Positions 53,101-61,022 of a stretch of 64,000 nt of DNA are shown here, one piece after another. The stretch comes from JAEUUM01 sp038326165 (lineage in GTDB: Bacteria; Bacteroidota; Bacteroidia; Chitinophagales; Saprospiraceae). The stretch lies in contig JBBQJT010000010.1 in NCBI GenBank assembly GCA_038326165.1, positions 1 through 64,000 on the forward strand. The letters run 5' to 3'. A program made the translations under genes and the position numbers. Position 1 is the first letter of the stretch. The number at the start of each line of letters is the position of its first letter. Below the pieces are notes generated by a model, which made no database searches, was not told the origin of the DNA, and saw only the letters and a list, made by a program, of their open reading frames with translations.

Positions 53101-53885
53101 TTTGTGTCTTTCTTTCTTAACAGTGGTCCAGATATGTTGGCATTGAGTAAGTTGTAATTATATTGATCAAATAGTGTTGATGTTTCAAAATCAAGGCCAC
53201 CAGCGTACTTGCTTGAAGGTCCTTTGGTCGTTCCAGATACCGCACCACCTGTCAAATCACCAAATTCTGCTCCAACTCCACCGGTAATGACCTGAACTTG
53301 CTCCAAATCCCAAACAGGTATAAAGTTTCCACTGATTGGTATTCCATCCAGAAAATAAACTGTGTTTTCAGTTCTAGATCCACGAATATTCAGATTGCCA
53401 CCCTCCCCACCTGAGGATACCCCAGCAGTTGTAGCAATGATTGCATTCAAATTCCTTTGAGGGAGATTTTTTATTTGTTCAGCTGTCACAACGCTACCTT
53501 GAGTGGTATTATCCTGCTCAATTAAAGGAACTTTGTAAGCTACGATATCAACCGCATCTATACTTTTTCCTTGAGAAAGCTTCACATTGACAAAATTGGT
53601 CTTTCCGATTTTGACTACAACTCCTTCAATTCTTTGATTGTTGTAACCAACATAACTCACTTCAACGGTATAAGTACCCGGATCGATGTTTGATACAGAA
53701 TAGTTTCCGTCAAAATCTGTTTGGGTTCCAGATACAAGAGCCCCTCCCTTAAAAATTTTGATTGTTGCTAATTCTGCGGGCTCTCCCGAATCAGCATCAG
53801 TAACTTTCCCTTGTAAGGTGGTTTGTGCATTCAAAAAACCACAGAATAGAATTCCTACGATGAGTAGGACAAGCTGTTTTTTCAT
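50154..53885 (-). CDS. TonB-dependent receptor with carboxypeptidase-like regulatory domain
   Basis: 1243 residues from the ATG at 53885; a longer frame to 53921 is unlikely because the signal peptide MKKQLVLLIVGILFCGFLNAQ starts here. Domains in order: a carboxypeptidase-like regulatory domain (about 22-105, LQGKVTDADSGEPAELATIKI...YTVEVSYVGYNNQ), a TonB plug (about 110-235, LPQRNLNAIIATTAGVSSGGEGGNLNIRGSR...YFLDGIPI, GGVGAEFGDLTGGAVSGTTKG), and a large barrel ending LYLGATFQF with a terminal aromatic. It imports an unknown ligand across the outer membrane using TonB/ExbBD energy. It is not a clear SusC, since no SusD follows; the next genes are the 1344-residue secreted protein and the PorV-like protein. 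Confidence 0.92.
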   Translation of the reverse strand: MKKQLVLLIVGILFCGFLNAQTTLQGKVTDADSGEPAELATIKIFKGGALVSGTQTDFDGNYSVSNIDPGTYTVEVSYVGYNNQRIEGVVVKIGKTNFVNVKLSQGKSIDAVDIVAYKVPLIEQDNTTQGSVVTAEQIKNLPQRNLNAIIATTAGVSSGGEGGNLNIRGSRTENTVYFLDGIPISGNFIPVWDLEQVQVITGGVGAEFGDLTGGAVSGTTKGPSSKYAGGLDFETSTLFDQYNYNLLNANISGPLLRKKDTKETILGFRLSGSYNSFNDDDPSYVGIYQATDAALERLSQDPITRLSNGTLVNSADFLKESNGDVVLRKARPNQKSNRLDGTGRLDWRVNKAIDVSLIGTLNSTYERFDPSFSGNIAGSANYVLLNSQNNPEAFSNRYRVNLRLRHRLGRGTSENAEEAKAQLSSIRNASYTLQGFYQWSDNKTWDPRHEDRFWDYGNVGSFNNTFNALIGVVDNPDAPNATKNAQLVFSPLGDTLFWIKHLDNTQGFAGANFANSKNPGLARYNKLIQDPVNIFSYNQWNGQGIEAIESSFGFHSGINTVFNSYQKGAGNRRTFQGSVNFDFLPGGSEKGKHSIQVGVLYEERLGRSWNIAPRGLWNLGRLLENGHIAGVDTVSTGVKIPVDLAVLFPGSGLNGIVEVDSLGLILNQTDGVFYKELRKTLGVGLNQYTNLDALDPGALRLDMFSARELNDQGLISYFGYDYLGNNVASTVRFDDFFTSKVNGIRNHPVAADRPIYGAAYIQDKFTYKDIIFRLGLRADIYDINTKVMKDPYSLYEVKSAKEFYAQNPGLQRPAGAEDDFKVYTTSGSETAVKAFRRGDTWYDSQGRETDGQLVFGTELSNPVYKDDRAEDAQWIQSETFDVSNSFTDYKRQVNLMPRLAFSFPISDDANFFAHYDVLVQRPTSNTIATARNYFYFMDPNRTPENNPNLKPEKTIDYEVGFQQKLTNSSAIKISAYYKELRDNIQRRTLLFIPVIAQYDTYDNIDFGTVKGFSATYDLRRTNNIQVGANYTLQFADGTGSDANSSRGLTQNGNNIRTLFPLSFDERHTLNLQIDYRYGAGKQYNGPRIFGVNIFEETGLNIDARMISGRPYTEELVPQPRGSSGFASSINGARLPWKAFLNARVDRNIKIIKSKSGKNDLYVNVYFRAQNILNLRTVIGAFKATGSPDDDGFLVSSIGKQRIIDTGNAGQDVAAFLDSYQWYALNPDFFALPRRLYLGATFQF

Positions 53886-54044
53886 ACCTTTTTCTAGTTG
53901 CGTGTATTGGACAAATAACATAAGCAGTCACAATGTTAAAGATTTCTTAATTGTCAACAAAACAATTTTTAAAATTTTAATCCTTCCTTCTACGTGATGA
54001 CACCAAAAAAGTCTAGCTACCACTACTATTCATTGAAGATTTTA

Positions 54045-54074
54045 GAAAAATCATTTTTGATTTAAAAATGATTT
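54045..54074 (-). terminator. Terminator overlapping the end of the hydroxyacid dehydrogenase gene
   Basis: AAATCATTTTT and AAAAATGATTT form an 11-bp stem with a 5-nt loop. The palindrome includes the last codons and the stop codon at 54051-54053, and the minus-strand transcript continues into TTTTTC. Confidence 0.65.
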
Positions 54075-55010
54075 AATTTTTTCAAATAGGATCTTGCTAA
54101 GCTTTTCTTTTGATTCACGTGTCCATCCCGCAACATGTGGTGTTAAAATTACATTTTCAAAATTGTACAATTTTTTATAAAATAATTTTTCTTTACTTAA
54201 AAAATTTTTTTGATTTTCATTTTCAAAAACATCCAAACAAGCCCCTCCAATTTTATTTTCTTGTAAACTCAAAATTAATTCTGATGTTTTTACAACTCCC
54301 CCACGAGAAGTATTTATCAAAATTGCATTGGATTTCATCTCTTGTAGAAACTCCTTATCTACCAAATAATGTGTTTCATCATTTAGTGGTATGTGAAGAC
54401 TCACAATGTCACTTGAGTTTAATAATTTTTTAAGTGAATCTACTTGAACAACATTGGGATATGCATTTGGGTCTAAATTCCGATAAGGATCATACACTAT
54501 TATATCACAATCCCAGCCTTGTAATCTGCGAATCACTGATTCTCCCGTGTTACCTGCTCCAATTATACCAAATGTCTTTGCTGATATTTCATTCCCTCGG
54601 TTCTCCTCGCGCTTCCATTGAAAATTGCGAATTTCCGAATTGGCTTTGCAGATATTGTTCATCAAGCATAAAACCATTGAAAACACATGCTCAGCTACCG
54701 CAGTTCTGTTTCCTTCAGGTGAATTAAAAATCGCTATTCCCTTTGATTCTGCGTAAGTCTTATCAATAATTTCCATACCTGACCCAAGACGGCCTACAAA
54801 TTTGAGCTGTGTAGCGCGATCTATAAATGTTCGATTGACCAAGATTTTAGAGTTTACGATCAATCCCTCGTATTGGGAGATAATCGCTAATGTCTCCTCA
54901 TAGCTAATATCAGGCTGATAATTAACATTGAAACCAATGGATTCAAATGATTCAATAAGTTCTGAGTGAACGCCATCAGTGATCAAAACACTCGCTGTAT
55001 TATTATGCAT
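54051..55010 (-). CDS. D-isomer-specific 2-hydroxyacid dehydrogenase
   Basis: 319 residues from the ATG at 55010; an in-frame TTG at 55049 is less likely. The family reduces 2-keto acids or oxidises D-2-hydroxyacids with NAD(H). Motifs: the Rossmann loop GIIGAGNTGESVIRRLQ, VYDP after the second strand (acidic residue favouring NAD), VSLHIPLNDETHYLVD, AILINTSRGGVV with the catalytic Arg, GACLDVFENE with the catalytic Glu, and the active-site His in LTPHVAGWT. This resembles phosphoglycerate dehydrogenase but lacks ACT or regulatory domains, so serA is not claimed. It is divergent from the GGGP synthase gene. Confidence 0.85.
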   Translation of the reverse strand: MHNNTASVLITDGVHSELIESFESIGFNVNYQPDISYEETLAIISQYEGLIVNSKILVNRTFIDRATQLKFVGRLGSGMEIIDKTYAESKGIAIFNSPEGNRTAVAEHVFSMVLCLMNNICKANSEIRNFQWKREENRGNEISAKTFGIIGAGNTGESVIRRLQGWDCDIIVYDPYRNLDPNAYPNVVQVDSLKKLLNSSDIVSLHIPLNDETHYLVDKEFLQEMKSNAILINTSRGGVVKTSELILSLQENKIGGACLDVFENENQKNFLSKEKLFYKKLYNFENVILTPHVAGWTRESKEKLSKILFEKIKSFLNQK

Positions 55011-55083
55011 AGTATTATAGTAGTTACTAAAGCTGATTGTCAAAATCAAAATAAGTGAGTTTTATTGTAATTTTACGCACAGA

Positions 55084-55848
55084 ATGACAAAAAAACCATT
55101 GTACCAAAATTGGATTGGGATACAACATGCCGGCAAAAAGCAACTTGGCGTGTTAATTGACCCTGATAAATTTGAATTTAACAAGTCTTCTATTTTAATT
55201 AAAGGACTTGAAAACAACCCTGTCGATTTGATCTTAGTAGGAGGAAGTCTTATGTCCAGCAATAAATTTCATGAAACTATTGGCTTCTTGAAAGAAAATA
55301 CTAGTCAGCCTATCGTTTTGTTTCCCGGTGGCCCACTTCAAATTAGTAACGAGGCTGATGCCATTCTGCTCCTTTCAATGATCAGCGGTCGAAATGCCGA
55401 TTTGTTGATAGGCAAACATGTTGAGTCTGCTTTTGCTTTAAAAGAGACAGCATTGGAAATTATTGCTACCGGATACATGTTGATTGAAAGCGGCAAATCA
55501 ACTTCTGCCTCCTACATTTCTGCAACTTTTCCTATTCCAGCTGATAAACCTGAAATTGCCTCTGCAACTGCCTTAGCTGGTGAAATGCTTGGATTGAGCA
55601 CAATTTATTTGGATGGTGGAAGCGGCGCACTGAACCCGGTCCCGTATGATATGATACGTCAGGTCAGACAATGTATCAATTCAATAATGATAGTTGGGGG
55701 AGGTATAAAAAAAGCTGACTCTTTGAAATCTGCTTATCAAGCTGGTGCCGATATTGTTGTAATTGGTAACAAATTGGAAGACAATCCAGAAATGATTTCT
55801 GAGTTTTGTCGCATCAAGACCAATTTCATGATGGAAACTACGGCATGA
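55084..55848 (+). CDS. Geranylgeranylglyceryl/heptaprenylglyceryl phosphate synthase
   Basis: A 254-residue TIM-barrel prenyltransferase of the PcrB/GGGPS family. It links a polyprenyl diphosphate to sn-glycerol-1-phosphate, the first step of ether lipid synthesis in archaea. Motifs: VLIDPDKF near the N-terminus, DLILVGGSLM, VLFPGGPLQIS, ATGYMLIESGKSTS, IYLDGGSGALNPVP (Glu/Asp and phosphate loops), VGGGI and ADIVVIGNKLED. Bacteroidota homologues (group II) are documented, but the lipid product is poorly known. A near-consensus TAATTTTA lies 8 nt before the ATG. rsgA overlaps its stop (ATGA). Confidence 0.9.
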   Translation: MTKKPLYQNWIGIQHAGKKQLGVLIDPDKFEFNKSSILIKGLENNPVDLILVGGSLMSSNKFHETIGFLKENTSQPIVLFPGGPLQISNEADAILLLSMISGRNADLLIGKHVESAFALKETALEIIATGYMLIESGKSTSASYISATFPIPADKPEIASATALAGEMLGLSTIYLDGGSGALNPVPYDMIRQVRQCINSIMIVGGGIKKADSLKSAYQAGADIVVIGNKLEDNPEMISEFCRIKTNFMMETTA

Positions 55849-56804
55849 AAAACTTATTGGAAGGTACTGTAATCAAGTCAACAGGAAGTTGGTACAAAGT
55901 CTTAACTGATGATGGACTGGGACTGGATTGCAGAATCAGCGGCAAACATAGACTTTTTGGCCTTCAAGTGACCAATCCAGTTGCCGTGGGCGACAGGGTT
56001 AACTTTGAAATGGAGGTGGATGATATCAACGGTATTATTCGTGAAATAAAACCACGCAAAAATTACATCCTTAGGCAATCGCCCCGTCAATTGCATCAAA
56101 TTCATCTTTTGGCTGCAAATATTGATCAGGCCATACTCATTACTACGATTATTTCGCCAATGTTGAAGCAAGGATTCATTGATCGCTTTACAATGATGGC
56201 CGAACCTTACGATATTCCTGCCCTAATCGTTGTGAACAAGGCTGATTTGTATCATGAAAAGGAGATGGACTTATTCCATGAGCTCAGAACGTTGTATGAA
56301 AATATTTCCTATGAAATAATGCTTGTTTCAACTGTTACAGGTGAAGGCATACAGGAATTTCATGAAAAACTTAAAAATAAAACAAGCTTGATATTGGGTC
56401 AATCAGGAGTTGGAAAATCAAGTTTGTTGAATACTGTGAATTTGGATATTGAAGCCATAACTGATGAAATATCTGATCATTCAGGCAAAGGACAGCACAC
56501 TACCACTTTTGCAGAAATGTACCCGGTTGAATCGCTGAATGCCAGAGTTATAGATACTCCAGGCATCAAAACCTTGTCATTCAATCATTTGACTCCCAAA
56601 GATTTGAGTCACAACTTTCGTGAAATATTCACAGCTTCAAAACATTGTAGATTTGCAAATTGTATGCATAAAAATGAACCGGGCTGCAATGTGATCCACT
56701 TGGTAGAAACAGGTGAAATACATCCTTGGCGCTATAATAATTATATGGTGCTTTTGGATGAGATTAAGAGTCAAAATTATTGGGAGCGGAAGCTAGACTA
56801 CTGA
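55845..56804 (+). CDS. rsgA: Small ribosomal subunit biogenesis GTPase RsgA
   Basis: A circularly permuted GTPase that helps mature the 30S subunit. 319 residues from the ATG at 55845, which overlaps the previous stop (ATGA). The N-terminal OB fold (1-75) is followed by G4 NKAD (131-134), G1 GQSGVGKSS (185-193), G3 DTPG, and a C-terminal zinc-binding segment CRFANCMHKNEPGC with HPWRYNNY. This order G4-G1-G3 is diagnostic. The last 41 bases overlap the 3' end of the convergent DUF2851 gene. Confidence 0.95.
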   Translation: MKNLLEGTVIKSTGSWYKVLTDDGLGLDCRISGKHRLFGLQVTNPVAVGDRVNFEMEVDDINGIIREIKPRKNYILRQSPRQLHQIHLLAANIDQAILITTIISPMLKQGFIDRFTMMAEPYDIPALIVVNKADLYHEKEMDLFHELRTLYENISYEIMLVSTVTGEGIQEFHEKLKNKTSLILGQSGVGKSSLLNTVNLDIEAITDEISDHSGKGQHTTTFAEMYPVESLNARVIDTPGIKTLSFNHLTPKDLSHNFREIFTASKHCRFANCMHKNEPGCNVIHLVETGEIHPWRYNNYMVLLDEIKSQNYWERKLDY

Positions 56805-58062
56805 GTATTTTATGCCCGATGTTGCAATCGAGACATTTCATTTTATCACAATAAGCGTGCTTCAAAAACAATAGACCTTGGGTATCCAATGCAGTAGTTG
56901 GTAGGATTCCTAGGTCACGGAATTTTTCAATAATAGAGTTCTTTTCCCCTTTAAGTTCAATCATCCATTCTATGGCCTTGGTAATGTGATGCTCCAAATT
57001 GTTGTACAACCCATAAAAGTATAAACTTGGACAAATGGCGTTGACAATTATGCTATTGATTAACTCTTGTGAAAAACCGTGGACCACATTTCTTCTTTTG
57101 GTCTTAAAACTCGAATGCTCCGACCAAAATCCTTCTGATGATACCTTTAAAAGCTCGTTCAATTCACCAACTGTGTGCGAAGCCAATATTGAATCCCAAA
57201 TATTCGGCCTACAAACCATTAAGCTGGCGAATTGAGTGATTCTTCCAATAGGATGATTATCAGGTCGAGCTCTGAAACTTTTGAAAACGCCACTGGGGAT
57301 TTGTGTCAGTTGAAATTTAGATTTTTGAAACTTGTACTCTGATGCTAGCTCATTTTGATATGGTGCATCGCTTCCATCCAAAAATCCACCTACACCCAAC
57401 AATACAGCTTCAAGAGTGGATTGTTTGCGTCCAATTTTACGAATTACGGAATAAGGAACACGCTCAGCCAGAAGCATAAATGCATCAGCGTTTACTTTAA
57501 GACCAAAACATCGGGTCAACCACAAATGAAAAAACTGGGACCAATCTCCCTTTAAATTGTTGATTTGTTCCCTCCAAATTGATTCTTTGGTCATCCATTT
57601 TTCAATAAGCATCCTTTCCAGCCACAACGACATTTGAAAGGGTTCAATGGAAGGAAAAACTGATTCACATGGAATAAACGAGTTGCTCGGCGTCAATTTA
57701 TGGTATCGTTCTACTAGGATTAATGGTATAATCCCATCGAGTATCACCACTGGAATTTCAGATCCATCATTGCGGAAAATGGATTTGTTATTGGTCCAAA
57801 CAACATGCAAGATAACTCTTTCGTAAGCCGGGTCTATTTCATGTCTATGCAAATTCCAATCGGATGATTTGATATGCATTTCAACATCACCAGACCAAAT
57901 AACATCACCAATCTTTATCACCGCATTGTTGAAATCGGGTCCGGCATTGGTATTATAAATGCCAGGCTGAATAATTTGAATACCATTTCCATCAGAAGTA
58001 AACAATTTTGAAGTACCGTAGTATTTCATTCTCCACCAATAATGCAGAAATTCTTCTTTCAT
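56764..58062 (-). CDS. DUF2851 family protein
   Basis: 432 residues with the DUF2851 opening EEFLHYWWRMKYYGTSKLFTSDGNGIQIIQPGIYNTNAGPDFNNAVIKIGDVIWSGDVEMHIKSSDWNLHRHEIDPAYERVILHVVWTNN. The N-terminal third contains conserved acidic and histidine residues (NAGPDF, GDVEMHIKSSDW, DPAYERVILHVVW) suggestive of a nuclease-like or metal-binding fold, but no activity is known. The C-terminus has a CDKMKCLDCNIGHK cysteine cluster. It starts at an ATG overlapping the folA stop by four bases and overlaps rsgA tail to tail. Confidence 0.88.
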   Translation of the reverse strand: MKEEFLHYWWRMKYYGTSKLFTSDGNGIQIIQPGIYNTNAGPDFNNAVIKIGDVIWSGDVEMHIKSSDWNLHRHEIDPAYERVILHVVWTNNKSIFRNDGSEIPVVILDGIIPLILVERYHKLTPSNSFIPCESVFPSIEPFQMSLWLERMLIEKWMTKESIWREQINNLKGDWSQFFHLWLTRCFGLKVNADAFMLLAERVPYSVIRKIGRKQSTLEAVLLGVGGFLDGSDAPYQNELASEYKFQKSKFQLTQIPSGVFKSFRARPDNHPIGRITQFASLMVCRPNIWDSILASHTVGELNELLKVSSEGFWSEHSSFKTKRRNVVHGFSQELINSIIVNAICPSLYFYGLYNNLEHHITKAIEWMIELKGEKNSIIEKFRDLGILPTTALDTQGLLFLKHAYCDKMKCLDCNIGHKILSSLASAPNNFDS

Positions 58063-58553
58063 TTTATCCTTTCGTAAGTTTTGAAGCTGAATTCATAAGG
58101 ATGTCGTTCATCTTTTTCATGTTCAATTTCTTCAATCAGATTAAATGCTTGCCAATTGATTTGATGGAAGAAGGTATCGCCTTGTACCTCTGCCTTAACG
58201 TGTGTAAAGTACAATACATCCCAAAGATGTTCAGTCAATTTGTAAATTTCAGCACCACCTATTATGAATAATTTTTCAGCTTGAGAGTTTCGGGCCCACT
58301 GAACTGCTGATTCAAGATCATGAACAACATGAATGCCTTGAGCGACATAAAGTGGGTCGCGTGTCATGACGATGTGATGTCGTCCAGGCAAAGGTTTACC
58401 CAATGATTCCCAGCATTTTCTTCCCATTAACATGGTATGACCCATGGTTGTTTTCTTAAAAAACTTTAAATCATCAGGCAAAAACCAAGGAATTTGATTG
58501 TCCAAGCCAATAACTCCGTTGTTATCAGCTGCAACTATTGCTTCAATTGTCAT
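58059..58553 (-). CDS. folA: Dihydrofolate reductase
   Basis: Reduces dihydrofolate to tetrahydrofolate with NADPH. 164 residues with IEAIVAADNNGVIGLDNQIPWFLPDDLKFFKKTTMGHTMLMGRKCWESLG (active-site Trp/Asp region, cofactor loop), GRHHIVMTRD and FIIGGAEIYKL. Length is typical. It overlaps mrdA by 11 bases upstream and the DUF2851 gene by four bases downstream. thyA, a frequent partner, is absent. Confidence 0.96.
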   Translation of the reverse strand: MTIEAIVAADNNGVIGLDNQIPWFLPDDLKFFKKTTMGHTMLMGRKCWESLGKPLPGRHHIVMTRDPLYVAQGIHVVHDLESAVQWARNSQAEKLFIIGGAEIYKLTEHLWDVLYFTHVKAEVQGDTFFHQINWQAFNLIEEIEHEKDERHPYEFSFKTYERIK

Positions 58554-60486
58554 TATTGGTAGAATTATTAATTTGGGCTGTAGGGATTTTAATCAAACTG
58601 GTGTCACCCGGTAACTGACCTGCACCCTTTCGAATAGAAGATTTTTTCTTAATTCGGACGGTATTTATACTTTTCATACGTTCAAACAAAGCAGTTCTGG
58701 TAGTTGTACCAGTTAAGTATTTTTCCATAATCAGACTTGCTATTGGCGCTGCAAATTCAGCTCCCCTACCTGCGTTTTCTATTAGAACAGCAACTGCTAT
58801 TTTTGGAGCATTAACTGGAGCAAAGCCAAAAAAAACCGAATGGTCTTCCCCTTGAGAATTTTGAGAAGTTCCAGTTTTGCCAGCTACTGAAATGCCTGGT
58901 ATGTATGCTTGCCTACCAGTACCATATAATACAACACGTTCCATTCCATCCACCACAGGCTGGAAATTATTGGGACTGATCTTGGCAGTATGTTTCTTAT
59001 AAAATGAGCTATCAATTTTCCAGACCGGATTTTTATATCCTTTGATTAAGTGTGGGGTATAAAAGTATCCCCGATTGGCTATTATTGCGGCGATGTTAGC
59101 CATTTGAAGAGTGGTAAGTTGAATTTCACCCTGTCCTATACCGATAGACATAATTGTTGGACTCCTCCACCCTCTTCGTTTTTTGTATAGTTTGTCATAA
59201 TAAGTTGGAGTTGGAACATTTCCAGCTTTTTCATGCGGATAATCTATCCCTATTGTATGCCCAAGTCCAAATTCAGAAAGATATTCAACAAAAATGTTCA
59301 AACCTTTTCCTGGCAGGTGAAAACTGTATTGATCAATGATATCCCTAGTCAGTTGGAAAAAATATGAATTGCATGAATGTTGTAATGCTGAAGCCATTGA
59401 GGTGATCGGCACATGATGGTGGCATCCCCACTTGATGGTACCATAATAATAAGAACCCGAACACGGAATATATCTATTGGGCGTGGTTAGTCCCTCCTCC
59501 AAAGCGATTAAGCCAACCAATGTTTTGAATACCGATCCAGGAGGATATTTGGCCATAATGGTTCTATCAAAAAATGGTTTGAGTGTATCAGTGGCAAGCT
59601 TTTGATATGCTTTGCCTCGCTCGGGACCAACAGCAAGTAAATTTGGGTCAAAATTGGGTGAGGTAGCCAATGCAAGAACTTCCCCTGTTGAAGGTTCAAT
59701 TGCCACAATACTTCCTGTCTTATTGCTCAATAACTCCTCGGCAAATGCTTGAAGGTCAATATCAAATGACCCAATTAAATCCTGTCCAGCAATAGCCGCA
59801 ATATCAAAATTACCACCTTGGTAACTGTCAACTTCTTTGCCCCTGCTATTTCGCAGACCGTATCTTATTCCACGGCTTCCTCTCAATTGCTCATCGTACG
59901 AAAGTTCAACACCTGAGGAACCAATGTAATCGCCGGGAAAATACTTTCCTTCATTTTTGTCAATATCCTTTTCAGTAACTTCTGATAGATATCCCAAAAT
60001 ATTGGCAGCATGAGGAAAAGGGTAACTTCTGTGTTCTCTGGTTTGCAAATAAAAGCCTGAAAACTGATACAATTGTTCAGAAAGAGGTGCGATCATCTTT
60101 GGATCTAAGCCAGTCAAAAAAGTAAAAGGAAGGGCCTTTGAAAATCTTTTTGACTGCCAATCTTTATTCAATATTGAATCAAAAGTCATCCTGTTTATGC
60201 CCAATAACTTACAAAATTTCAAAGTATCCATTTGAGGAGTGATCTCCTTGACCACTACAGATATATCAAATATGGGCTCATTGATGATGAGCTGCTTCCC
60301 GTTTCTGTCAAATATCAGACCTCTGCTGGGATAGGTATAATGTCGTGAAATGGTTACCGATTGAGCTCTGTTTCCTAACGAGCTATCCAAAATCTGCAAA
60401 TAAAATAGCTTCCCTACGAGTGTGAGGCTGAAGATGATAAAAATTACCTTAATTACAAATTGTCGTTGGATTAACTCGTCTTTCAT
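58543..60486 (-). CDS. mrdA: Penicillin-binding protein 2
   Basis: The elongation-specific peptidoglycan transpeptidase of the Rod system. 647 residues with one N-terminal transmembrane helix (about 11-31), a dimerisation/pedestal domain, and a transpeptidase domain from about 230. Active-site motifs: SVFK (S318, K321), SCN (371-373) and KTG (537-539). STGEVLALATSPNFDPN precedes the first. It lies 11 nt after mreD and overlaps folA, where rodA would normally follow; rodA is not in the window. Confidence 0.94.
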   Translation of the reverse strand: MKDELIQRQFVIKVIFIIFSLTLVGKLFYLQILDSSLGNRAQSVTISRHYTYPSRGLIFDRNGKQLIINEPIFDISVVVKEITPQMDTLKFCKLLGINRMTFDSILNKDWQSKRFSKALPFTFLTGLDPKMIAPLSEQLYQFSGFYLQTREHRSYPFPHAANILGYLSEVTEKDIDKNEGKYFPGDYIGSSGVELSYDEQLRGSRGIRYGLRNSRGKEVDSYQGGNFDIAAIAGQDLIGSFDIDLQAFAEELLSNKTGSIVAIEPSTGEVLALATSPNFDPNLLAVGPERGKAYQKLATDTLKPFFDRTIMAKYPPGSVFKTLVGLIALEEGLTTPNRYIPCSGSYYYGTIKWGCHHHVPITSMASALQHSCNSYFFQLTRDIIDQYSFHLPGKGLNIFVEYLSEFGLGHTIGIDYPHEKAGNVPTPTYYDKLYKKRRGWRSPTIMSIGIGQGEIQLTTLQMANIAAIIANRGYFYTPHLIKGYKNPVWKIDSSFYKKHTAKISPNNFQPVVDGMERVVLYGTGRQAYIPGISVAGKTGTSQNSQGEDHSVFFGFAPVNAPKIAVAVLIENAGRGAEFAAPIASLIMEKYLTGTTTRTALFERMKSINTVRIKKKSSIRKGAGQLPGDTSLIKIPTAQINNSTNNDN

Positions 60487-60497
60487 TATTTTTTTTG

Positions 60498-61022
60498 CTA
60501 CAGTTTTGGATTAAATATAAACAAAAACGCAACAACAACTAAACTACTTACCAAGAACGACAAAACAGATTTGATAAATATTTCACCAATATAATAAAAT
60601 GTGAATACCTCCAAAGTGAAGTAAGAAAAACAAAAAATCAACATCAAAATCGAAGAATATAAAACAAGCGGAAAAAAACCAACGCGATAACTTGCACCTT
60701 CTTTACCGATTTTGATACCTGAACTTGGTTCTAATACAGACAATGCAAATGGCCTTAAATATGCAGCTATCATCAAGGAGCCTGCAAAAACACCGGGAGT
60801 ATCATAAAATAAATCAACAACCAAACCGAAAACGAAGGATAAGAGGATCACCAACCAACGCGCCGTGGTGGCTGGTAAAAAAAATATTGATACCGGAAAA
60901 AAGAAAAATTGAAAATAATGCTTGGTATCACCTGGCATCATTAGGCTTTTCATGATAAGAACCTGTATTAAAAGGGCAATTATAAATCTCCAGGCCCATA
61001 AACTGATATTACCTGGATTCAT
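60498..61022 (-). CDS. mreD: Rod shape-determining protein MreD
   Basis: 174 residues from the ATG at 61022; a TTG at 61058 would overlap mreC more. A hydrophobic protein with about five transmembrane helices (ISLWAWRFIIALLIQVLIMK, FQFFFFPVSIFFLP, WLVILLSFVFGLVVDLFYDTPGVFAGSLMIAAYLRPF and two more). LVVDLFYDTPGVFAGSLMI is typical of MreD. It works with MreC and PBP2 in the elongasome. It overlaps mreC by 14 bases. The identification rests on topology, this motif and position. Confidence 0.85.
   Translation of the reverse strand: MNPGNISLWAWRFIIALLIQVLIMKSLMMPGDTKHYFQFFFFPVSIFFLPATTARWLVILLSFVFGLVVDLFYDTPGVFAGSLMIAAYLRPFALSVLEPSSGIKIGKEGASYRVGFFPLVLYSSILMLIFCFSYFTLEVFTFYYIGEIFIKSVLSFLVSSLVVVAFLFIFNPKL

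Noticed and set aside
50154..53885. SusC of a polysaccharide utilisation locus
   Set aside because: No SusD-like gene or glycan-degrading enzyme follows; the neighbours are a large unknown secreted protein and a PorV-like protein.
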